This document shows positions 9,786 through 16,254 of a stretch of 64,000 nucleotides of DNA, piece after piece. The stretch is taken from NCBI GenBank assembly GCA_932222125.1, contig CAKNZJ010000249.1:62001-126000 (forward strand), in the 5' to 3' direction. The position numbers were made by a program, and so were the translations under genes. The first letter of the stretch is position 1, and the number at the start of each line of letters is the position of its first letter. The notes below the pieces were generated by a model. The model searched no databases. It was not told where the DNA came from and saw only the letters and a program-made list of their open reading frames with translations. This stretch comes from an uncultured Clostridia bacterium (GTDB taxonomy: Bacteria; Bacillota; Clostridia; Oscillospirales; Oscillospiraceae).

Positions 9786-9815
9786 TTGACAGGATCGCCT
9801 AATGTCCCTTATAAT
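9786..9815 (+). promoter_or_regulatory. Strong sigma-A-type promoter for the leader/CNNM gene
   Basis: Perfect TTGACA (9786-9791) and perfect TATAAT (9810-9815) are spaced by 18 bases. Transcription should begin near 9822, about 210 bases before the CNNM start codon, so the transcript has a long leader. Confidence 0.85.
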
Positions 9816-9855
9816 GTATCTACTTATCGGAAAGGATTGGGGGATTATAGGCAGC

Positions 9856-9936
9856 ATGGACAGTGACAGTAGCTGTGAGGGGAACTGCAGTAATTTTGTA
9901 TACCATTGTCTTTGTTTAGCATATCTGCGCGGCTAA
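9856..9936 (+). CDS. Putative 26-residue leader peptide
   Basis: A short reading frame starts with ATG at 9856 and ends with TAA at 9934-9936; its peptide ends CLCLAYLRG. The upstream purine-rich stretch is only a weak ribosome site. Its last codons form the 5' arm of the hairpin at 9917-9956 and its stop codon lies in the hairpin loop, so a ribosome finishing the peptide would sit on the 5' arm. This is the geometry of translation-coupled attenuators. The peptide is not recognised and its expression is an inference. Confidence 0.45.
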   Translation: MDSDSSCEGNCSNFVYHCLCLAYLRG

Positions 9937-9960
9937 AGAGCAGTGCAGGTATGCTATTTT
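9917..9960 (+). promoter_or_regulatory. Terminator-like attenuator hairpin in the CNNM leader
   Basis: TAGCATATCTGC (9917-9928) pairs with GCAGGTATGCTA (9945-9956) over 12 bp with one G-T pair, followed by TTTT and a second T-run at 9964-9968. A smaller hairpin (TTTGGG/CCCAAA, 9966-9983) follows. No known metal riboswitch (M-box, yybP-ykoY) is recognisable in the leader. Confidence 0.6.
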
Positions 9961-10032
9961 GCGTTTTTGGGCTATTTCCCAAAGTGGACACCAGCGGTAC
10001 AAACTGAACAACCATAAAGGAGTTATACTTTT

Positions 10033-11265
10033 ATGCCAAGCACCTTTACATATGTCGTGATCATGGTGGTCCTGGTTTTGTTTTCCGCCTACTTTTCGGC
10101 AACAGAGACCGCCTTCTCATCGCTGAACCGTACAAGACTGAAAACTTTGGTGGAAAAGGGAGACCGGAAAGCCGCAGGCGCTTACAGGCTCTCAGAGCAG
10201 TATGACAAGCTCATTTCAACCATTCTGATTGGGAACAATATCGTAAATATTGCTACCGCGTCGTTGGGCACGGTGCTGTTTGTCCGGCTCTGCGGGGATA
10301 TTGGGCCAACGGTTTCCACCGTGGTGGTCACAGTGGTGGTGCTGATTTTTGGAGAAATCGCCCCCAAAAGCATTGCCAAGGATTGCCCCGAGCGCTTTGC
10401 CATGTTTGCAGCGCCATTTCTCAGAATGTTGATGTGGGTGCTGACTCCGCTGAATGTAATATTCTACCACTGGAAAAGGCTGCTTTCCCGCATTTTAAGG
10501 TCAAAGGCTGACACAAAAATGTCCCAGGAGGAATTGCTGATGCTGGTGACAGAGGTGCAGCAGGATGGCAGCATTGACAAAGACGAAGGGGAGCTGCTTC
10601 GCAACGCCATTGAGTTTACCGAGCGGGAGGCTGGGGATATTCTTACCCACCGGGTCGACCTGGTGGGTGTACCAATGGATGTTTCTAAGGAAGAATTGGG
10701 TCAAATGTTCTCTCAATCAAAATTTTCACGAATTTTGGTGTATGAAAACACCATAGACAATGTAGTGGGCGTAGTTCGTCAGAAGGATTTTTATACCGGT
10801 TCTGGAATCACAGAGCAGGAGATCAGAGAAATTGTGGCGCCGGTTGCCTATGTGCTGAAAAGCGCGAAAATCAGTTCCCTCATGCGCCTCCTCCAGAAGG
10901 GAGAGACGCATATGGCGGTTGTTCTGGATGAATACGGCGGAACCTGTGGAATTGTGACAATGGAGGATATTTTGGAGGAGCTGGTGGGTGAGATTTGGGA
11001 CGAACATGATGAAATTACGGAAATGTTTTACAAGATGGGTGAGCATAGATACCGGGTAAATGGCAGCGTTGATTTGGATGATGTGTGTCATTTTTTTCAG
11101 ATCAAAATCAATTCAGAAATGATTTCACTAAGCGGATGGGTGATGCAGCAAATTGGAAAGATACCTGGGGTAGGGGACAATTTTCAGTATGAACCGCTGG
11201 AGATAACAGTGACATCTATGGATGGCCATAAGGTGGCGGAAGTGGAGATCAAGGTGAACCGATAA
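10033..11265 (+). CDS. CNNM/HlyC-CorC family transporter (DUF21, CBS pair, CorC domain)
   Basis: The 410-residue protein has a DUF21 membrane domain (residues 1-190; SATETAFSSLNRTRLKTLV is the conserved loop, LIFGEIAPKSIAKDCPERF the end), a CBS pair (about residues 200-325; MAVVLDEYGGTCGIVTMEDI) and a C-terminal CorC_HlyC domain. Family members are tied to magnesium or cobalt export and resistance. The start follows AAAGGAG at a normal distance. The gene stands alone behind a strong promoter with a leader ORF and hairpin, unusual for this family, so its expression may answer to translation stress rather than to a metal directly. Confidence 0.93.
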   Translation: MPSTFTYVVIMVVLVLFSAYFSATETAFSSLNRTRLKTLVEKGDRKAAGAYRLSEQYDKLISTILIGNNIVNIATASLGTVLFVRLCGDIGPTVSTVVVTVVVLIFGEIAPKSIAKDCPERFAMFAAPFLRMLMWVLTPLNVIFYHWKRLLSRILRSKADTKMSQEELLMLVTEVQQDGSIDKDEGELLRNAIEFTEREAGDILTHRVDLVGVPMDVSKEELGQMFSQSKFSRILVYENTIDNVVGVVRQKDFYTGSGITEQEIREIVAPVAYVLKSAKISSLMRLLQKGETHMAVVLDEYGGTCGIVTMEDILEELVGEIWDEHDEITEMFYKMGEHRYRVNGSVDLDDVCHFFQIKINSEMISLSGWVMQQIGKIPGVGDNFQYEPLEITVTSMDGHKVAEVEIKVNR

Positions 11266-11280
11266 CTGCGTGGACGCATG

Positions 11281-11316
11281 AAGAGGAACGGACATGTGAT
11301 CATGCCCGTTCCTCTT
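11281..11316 (+). terminator. Hairpin after the CNNM gene
   Basis: AAGAGGAACGG (11281-11291) pairs with CCGTTCCTCTT (11306-11316), with an inner CATG/CATG stem. There is no clear T-run, so it may act as a weak terminator or a 3' protector. Confidence 0.55.
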
Positions 11317-11339
11317 GCCTTGAACAAAGCCCCCAAATC

Positions 11340-11490
11340 TTCTAGTTCAGATGGGCCAGAAAAAACGCCTTCATTTTATTCAGATGATCCTTGCGTCTCA
11401 TATAACGTTGCTGCATTTGGTACACCAGATAGTCCAGGCAGTCAATCTTTTTCTGCTCTCTATGCCAGCGCTCTAATAAGCGCTGGCGGT
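11340..11490 (-). pseudogene. Possible remnant of a MerR-type regulator (C-terminal helix)
   Basis: On the minus strand about 45 residues read like the C-terminal coiled coil of a MerR regulator (EQKKIDCLDYLVYQMQQRY). No winged-helix DNA-binding part lies upstream, because the frame runs into the LysR remnant, separated by a 9-bp inverted repeat (GCCAGCGCT / AGCGCTGGC, 11464-11487). The match is by eye and weak; it may be chance. Confidence 0.25.
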
Positions 11491-12063
11491 AGAAAGGGAA
11501 CAGACAATCTCTGGAGCGGCACAGTCGTTGCACATGACTCAGCCGCCGCTGTCAAGGTAGCTGATGGAGTTGGAAAACGAGTTGGGGAAACAGATTTTTG
11601 TGCGAGGTAGGCGAATCATCCTCACCAAAGAGGGCATGATCTTGCGGAAACGGGAGGAGGAGATCGTCTCGCTGATGGAAAAGACCAAAGCGGAGGTGAG
11701 TTCTTCCGATGAGAGCATCGGTGGCGATATCTATATTGGCGGGGGTGAAACGGAGGGGATGCGGCTGATCGTAAAACAGTCAGGCAGGTACAAAAGCGCC
11801 ATCCTAATATCCGGTTCCGCTTTTTCAGCGGAGACGGCTATGATGTGACGGAATGGTTAGACCGGGGAATGACTGATTTTGGCACTCTGATTGAGCTGGT
11901 TGACCTGTCTGGTGATACCTGCCTTTGCTTTCGCCCACTGGAGCCAAGGCTGGAATCCTGGATGTACCTCGCCTGGAAGAAGTATCAGGTGTTTGCCAGC
12001 GCGGCGGAAGTGTTTCTGGATTGTCTGAAAAAGAGCCCATCCGTTGCCTTATATATGGAATGA
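11486..12063 (+). pseudogene. LysR-family transcription regulator, broken
   Basis: Homology to LysR regulators is clear but spread over frames. From 11486 one frame gives EREQTISGAAQSLHMTQPPL, a LysR helix-turn-helix, then an in-frame TAG at 11558 where LysR proteins have Gln (SRQLMELE). The frame continues with ELGKQIFVRGRRIILTKEG and GGDIYIGGGETEGMRL. Near 11783 a one-base shift moves the match to another frame (RHPNIRFRFFSGDGYDVTEW, then TDFGTLIELVDLS). After this, most of the effector domain is missing and it jumps to the C-terminal FRPLEPRLESWMYLAWKKYQ. No N-terminal start is seen. This is a pseudogene with a nonsense change, a frameshift and an internal deletion. Confidence 0.85.
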
Positions 12064-12119
12064 GCGCAGGTGCCTTCACAAGAAGCGAACATGGGAATAG
12101 AGGATCAATCCATAAAGTA

Positions 12120-12148
12120 TTGATTTGCCAGTGTGTATATGCTACACT
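12120..12148 (+). promoter_or_regulatory. Probable promoter of the NatAB-type exporter
   Basis: TTGATT (12120-12125) and TACACT (12143-12148) are 17 bases apart. The roughly 140-base leader that follows contains a small hairpin (CACACCC/GGGTGTG, 12191-12208) without a T-run. Confidence 0.5.
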
Positions 12149-12292
12149 GAACTTCACGCTAGAATAGTTTGCCAACATTGTGGGAACGTTCACACCCTCT
12201 TGGGTGTGGGTTGTGCGGAAAGCACTGGGGCAGCGCCGTTTTTGGGGTGGCCAATTCCGGTGACGCGCTATCTGTGACGGAGGGATATGGGA

Positions 12293-13192
12293 ATGGTATT
12301 AGAAGTGAGAAATATAGAAAAATCCTTTGGTGAGAAACAGGTGTTGAGCGGGGTGTCTTTTCAGGCCGAGGGGGGAAAGGCATTTGGTTTGCTTGGCAGA
12401 AATGGGGCAGGGAAAACGACGTCTATCCGTATCCTGATGGATGTATTTCCCGCAAATAGCGGCCAGGTACTGATAGATGGCCAGACCATTGATTATAAGC
12501 GGATACGGATTGGTTATCTTCCGGAAGAGAGGGGCCTGTATCCCAAAAAGATCATCATCGACCAGCTTACATATTTTGCGGCGCTGAAGGGTATGCGTGG
12601 TAAAGAGGCGGTAAAAGCAGTGGATTACTGGCTGGAGAGGCTGGGCATGGCCGAGTACCGTAACAAACGGCTGGACACGCTCTCCAAGGGGAATCAGCAG
12701 AAGATTCAGCTCATCACAGCGCTGGCCCATGATCCGGAGATTGTCATACTGGATGAGCCTTTCTCCGGGTTGGATCCTGTAAACGCGATGCTGCTTAAGG
12801 ATATTGTCAAGGAACAGATTTCCAAGGGGAAAATTGTGCTGTTCTCAAGTCACCAGATGAACTATATTGAGGAGTTCTGTGACAGCATCGCCATTCTCAA
12901 TGCCGGTAAAATTGCCTTGTGCGGCAACCTTCGCGACATCAAACGCAACTATGTACGGGATCGTTTAGTGGTGCGCACTGAACACCCGGAGCAGATCGAG
13001 GATGACCTGGGCGGCGCTTGCTCAAGGCTGGGGGACGGCAGCCTGATGATTCAGCTTACGTCCGCCGGTGAGAAGCGGGAAATGATGAAACGGCTGGTGG
13101 AGCATTACGACATTGACGAAGTGAAGGTGTTTGAACCATCGCTCAATGACATCTTTGTAAAGCATGCCAGTAACGCCGTGAAGGAGGACTGA
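12293..13192 (+). CDS. ABC transporter ATP-binding protein (NatA-like)
   Basis: A 299-residue ATPase with Walker A GRNGAGKTT near residue 37, a signature region (TLSKGNQQKIQLITALAHDP) in which the usual LSGG reads LSKG, as in NatA/YhaQ-type exporters, Walker B IVILDEPFSGLDP and the switch histidine in SSHQM. A C-terminal DUF4162-like extension (after about residue 215) is typical of ATPases paired with NatB permeases. I prefer ATG at 12293, eight bases after GGAGGG, over ATG at 12287, which is too close. The permease follows after two bases. It probably exports a toxic small molecule or Na+; the substrate is unknown. Confidence 0.93.
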   Translation: MVLEVRNIEKSFGEKQVLSGVSFQAEGGKAFGLLGRNGAGKTTSIRILMDVFPANSGQVLIDGQTIDYKRIRIGYLPEERGLYPKKIIIDQLTYFAALKGMRGKEAVKAVDYWLERLGMAEYRNKRLDTLSKGNQQKIQLITALAHDPEIVILDEPFSGLDPVNAMLLKDIVKEQISKGKIVLFSSHQMNYIEEFCDSIAILNAGKIALCGNLRDIKRNYVRDRLVVRTEHPEQIEDDLGGACSRLGDGSLMIQLTSAGEKREMMKRLVEHYDIDEVKVFEPSLNDIFVKHASNAVKED

Positions 13193-13194
13193 CA

Positions 13195-14436
13195 ATGGCA
13201 CAGTTTGGAACGATATTCAAGTTTGAGTTGAAATATTATCTGAAAAATAAGATATTTGTAGGTATTACTCTGTTTTTTGTGCTGCTGATCGCAGTCGTCA
13301 TGTTTCTTCCCCGGGTGATGGCATTGGTGAGCCGTGACGATGGAAGCGAAGTGCCTGCTGAGCGTGAGGTCATGCTGGTGAAGGTTCATCAGCCGGAGCA
13401 GGCGGAAATGTTTATAGAGTCCTTTGCCGGGGTGTTTGCCGGCTATGATGTGCGGTCCACTGGGCAGGACCTGGATGAGATCAAAGAGGAAATCGCAGCC
13501 GGAAACGCAAAGTGTGCCTTTATTTTGACCGGCGCCACGTCGTACATTTACTATGTGGATAATCTTTCACTCTATGATATGAATACGGAGATGGCTGATG
13601 AGGCGTTGCGAAACGTCTATCGCATGAGTGCGATGATTGAGGGGGGCATGACAGCAGAGCAGGCCAGTGCGGCGATGAATGTGGAGATCACCGGCCAGGT
13701 GGAGAGCTTGGGTAAGGATCAGATACAAACGTTTTTCTATACCTATATCATGATTTTTGCGCTGTATATGGTCATTCTTCTCTATGGGCAGATGGTCTCC
13801 GCTAACGTTGCAGCCGAGAAAAGCTCCAGGGCTATGGAAGTGCTGATCACAAGCGCGAAGCCCACCAGCATGATGTTTGGAAAGGTGCTTGCCTCTTGTC
13901 TGGCCGGACTGATCCAGCTGGTGGCCATTTTTGGCTCTGCGCTCATTTTTTACAATCTTAACCATGCCTATTGGGAGGGTATTGGAATCATTGCTGCAAT
14001 CTTTAATATCCCGCTGGAGCTGTTGTTCTACATGCTGTTGTTCTTTGTGCTTGGCTTCCTGATCTACGCGTTCTTGTTTGGAGCGATTGGCTCTACGGCC
14101 ACAAAGCTGGAGGATATCAATACCTCTACCATGCCGCTGATGTTTCTGTTCATTGCTGCCTTTATCGTGGTGATGGCATCCATGTCTTCCGGCACGGTGG
14201 ATAACATTGTGATGATAATCTGCTCTTATATCCCATTTACATCGCCTATGGCCATGTTCACACGGATTGCCATGAGTACTGTGCTGTGGTATGAGGTGGT
14301 CATTTCCATTGCCATCCTGATCGGCTCTGTGATTGGTATAGGCATTATGTCGGCAAAGATATACCGTGTGGGGGTTCTGCTCTATGGAACCACGCCAAAA
14401 ATCAGTTCCGTAATCAAGGCTGTGATTAGGGCATAA
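13195..14436 (+). CDS. ABC-2 type permease (NatB-like)
   Basis: A 413-residue membrane protein. One N-terminal membrane segment (residues 19-42) is followed by an extracytoplasmic domain of about 150 residues, then five or six membrane segments from residue 180 (the cytoplasmic AAEKSSRAMEVLITSAKPTSM motif is the ABC-2 permease hallmark). It starts three bases after the ATPase stop, using AAGGAGG within the previous gene's end. Together they make a two-gene exporter of the NatAB/YhaQP class. Confidence 0.92.
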   Translation: MAQFGTIFKFELKYYLKNKIFVGITLFFVLLIAVVMFLPRVMALVSRDDGSEVPAEREVMLVKVHQPEQAEMFIESFAGVFAGYDVRSTGQDLDEIKEEIAAGNAKCAFILTGATSYIYYVDNLSLYDMNTEMADEALRNVYRMSAMIEGGMTAEQASAAMNVEITGQVESLGKDQIQTFFYTYIMIFALYMVILLYGQMVSANVAAEKSSRAMEVLITSAKPTSMMFGKVLASCLAGLIQLVAIFGSALIFYNLNHAYWEGIGIIAAIFNIPLELLFYMLLFFVLGFLIYAFLFGAIGSTATKLEDINTSTMPLMFLFIAAFIVVMASMSSGTVDNIVMIICSYIPFTSPMAMFTRIAMSTVLWYEVVISIAILIGSVIGIGIMSAKIYRVGVLLYGTTPKISSVIKAVIRA

Positions 14437-14461
14437 TGTGTGAATAAGTACCATGATGCAA

Positions 14462-14494
14462 AAAGGGCATTGCTTTCGGCAATGCCCTTTTTTT
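14462..14494 (+). terminator. Intrinsic terminator after the NatAB-type operon
   Basis: GGGCATTGC/GCAATGCCC stem with a five-base loop and a run of seven T. Confidence 0.9.
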
Positions 14495-14701
14495 GATTGG
14501 ACCGGTTGGTCAGTTGAGGCATACAGCTTGAGGATTTGCAGGGAAGGATAGAAGGAGCGCGGGCACAAATGGTAGTGGTGAGATTTAAAATGCACAAGAG
14601 ATATATGTTGTGTCCCTTGTGTGTCTCTACTTACACCAGAAAATGGATCATGTTGTGTGCTGGATTCTATCAATGACCTGTGGACAACGGATGGCAGCCA
14701 C

Positions 14702-15049
14702 TTATTCTTTGATAAACGGTACGCCTTCTTTTAGTATATTTAATACAACAGCCAATTGATTGTCCGTGCAATTCTCTAATAGCTCATATATCTTTTGCAA
14801 ATAAATATATTTTTCCGGGTTTCTTTTTTCTTCTGTACTTGGCAGTGTGATGATATCATTTGCAGTAACTCCAAAATATTCTATTAAATCAACCAATTTA
14901 TCTAGACTGAACCGGCGTTCACCCCGTTCACACTGGCCTAAATAGTTTGTCTCGGTTTCTAAGATTTGGGCCAATTTTTCAAGAGTCAGCCCCTTCAGCT
15001 TTCTGTATTTTCTAATGTTTTTGCCAATCTCAAAAGATAACTCATCCAT
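14702..15049 (-). CDS. XRE-family helix-turn-helix regulator
   Basis: A 115-residue protein. Residues 8-66 form a Cro/C1-type HTH (IGKNIRKYRKLKGLTLEKLA, ETETNYLGQCERGERRFSLD, LVDLIEYFGVTANDI); the rest is a short helical tail without a sensor domain. ATG at 15049 follows GAAAGGCGGTG; an upstream in-frame start exists but lacks a ribosome site. The gene is divergent from the glycosyltransferase at 15295, and the 37-bp palindrome in between is its most likely operator. It is more AT-rich than its neighbours. Confidence 0.85.
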   Translation of the reverse strand: MDELSFEIGKNIRKYRKLKGLTLEKLAQILETETNYLGQCERGERRFSLDKLVDLIEYFGVTANDIITLPSTEEKRNPEKYIYLQKIYELLENCTDNQLAVVLNILKEGVPFIKE

Positions 15050-15114
15050 ATACACACCGCCTTTCTCCACTAGTATTTTACAGATAGGGGACATAATAAA
15101 CGAGCTACGCAATG

Positions 15115-15151
15115 CAATCTATTACATTGCAATTTGCAATGTAATAGATTG
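15115..15151. promoter_or_regulatory. 37-bp perfect palindrome, likely operator between XRE gene and glycosyltransferase
   Basis: Arms CAATCTATTACATTGCAA (15115-15132) and its exact complement (15134-15151) flank a single T. The right arm overlaps the -35 box of the promoter at 15149-15178. Eighteen perfect base pairs with a one-base spacer is far beyond chance, and its symmetry fits a dimeric or tetrameric regulator better than an RNA hairpin. Confidence 0.8.
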
Positions 15152-15178
15152 ACACACGCATATTGCTTGTGATATACT
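15149..15178 (+). promoter_or_regulatory. Promoter of the glycosyltransferase operon
   Basis: Perfect TTGACA (15149-15154) and TATACT (15173-15178) are spaced by 18 bases. The -35 box overlaps the palindrome, so a bound regulator would block or reposition RNA polymerase. The leader is about 110 bases. Confidence 0.8.
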
Positions 15179-15294
15179 TGCAATTAGAAAGTGTCAGAAG
15201 AAAAGAGACAAAATATAAGGTGCAGATTGATACTGGAACTCCAGGGTGCAAAACAGATGGTGAAATGGCGGTTCCGTAAGGAGAGCGTGGCTAT

Positions 15295-16254
15295 ATGGAT
15301 CAGATTGCGGTGCTAATCCCTTGCTATAATGAGAGCAAGACAATTGCTAAAGTGGTGACTGACTGGAAAAAGGAGCTTCCAGAGGCCACCATTTATGTAT
15401 ACGATAATAATTCGGAGGACCATACGGATGATATTGCCCGTGAAGCAGGGGCAGTTGTGCGTTATGAGTACATGCAGGGCAAGGGGAATGTGATCAGAAG
15501 GATGTTTCGGGAGATCGATGCCCAATGTTATATTATGGTTGATGGAGATGACACGTATCCTGCGAATGCTGGAAGAGTGATGGCGGATGAAATTCTCAAT
15601 CATGGGGTAGACATGGTGGTGGGCGACCGGCTGTCATCTACATACTTTACGGAAAACAAACGGCCCTTCCACAATGCAGGAAATTCAGCGACTAGATTAT
15701 TTATTAATCGTCTGTTTGACTCTGACATTCAAGATATTATGACAGGACTGCGGGCATTTAGCTTTCAATTTGTCAAAACATTTCCGGTGCTGTCAAGGGG
15801 CTTTGAAATTGAGACAGAGATGACGATCCATGCGGTAGATAAGAATATGTATGTCAAGAATTGTGTGATTGAATACAGGGACCGTCCAGAGGGGAGCGAG
15901 TCCAAGCTCAATACCATTCAGGACGGGATTAAGGTACTAAAAACCATTTTTAATCTTTTTAAAAACTATAAGCCCATGAGTTTCTTTGGAACGATGGGGC
16001 TGATTTTATTTATGTTGGGTCTTGTCTTTTCTATTCCGATTGTTCTGGATTATCTGGGCACGGGGCTGGTAGAACGCTTTCCCACGTTGATTGCGTGTGG
16101 ATTCGCTATAGTGGCGGCCCTGTTGTCAATATTTTCTGGGCTAATTTTACAGACTATGATTCAGAAAAACCGGCAGGAATTTGAATTCAGACTGCAGTTG
16201 GCACAAGATTTATATAGTATGCGTTTGCGGCGGAACGAAAAGGAGAACGGCTGA
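15295..16254 (+). CDS. Family 2 glycosyltransferase (DPM/GtrB-like)
   Basis: A 319-residue protein with a GT-A fold domain (residues 1-215: VLIPCYNESKTIAKVV, YVYDNNSEDHTDD, the metal-binding DGDDTYPA motif) and two C-terminal membrane helices (about 230-255 and 265-290). This layout is that of polyprenyl-phosphate sugar transferases, which charge a lipid carrier for later transfer by a membrane GT-C enzyme. It starts after AAGGAG. The next gene overlaps by one base (TGATG) and encodes a large polytopic protein that could be the downstream transferase. Confidence 0.9.
   Translation: MDQIAVLIPCYNESKTIAKVVTDWKKELPEATIYVYDNNSEDHTDDIAREAGAVVRYEYMQGKGNVIRRMFREIDAQCYIMVDGDDTYPANAGRVMADEILNHGVDMVVGDRLSSTYFTENKRPFHNAGNSATRLFINRLFDSDIQDIMTGLRAFSFQFVKTFPVLSRGFEIETEMTIHAVDKNMYVKNCVIEYRDRPEGSESKLNTIQDGIKVLKTIFNLFKNYKPMSFFGTMGLILFMLGLVFSIPIVLDYLGTGLVERFPTLIACGFAIVAALLSIFSGLILQTMIQKNRQEFEFRLQLAQDLYSMRLRRNEKENG

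Noticed and set aside
9822..10032. A magnesium (M-box) or manganese (yybP-ykoY) riboswitch before the CNNM gene
   Set aside because: None of the conserved core sequences of either class is present; the leader ORF plus hairpin explains the structure better.
13567..14673. A 368-codon antisense frame over the ABC permease
   Set aside because: His/Gln/Asn-rich shadow of membrane codons, without domain or start signal.
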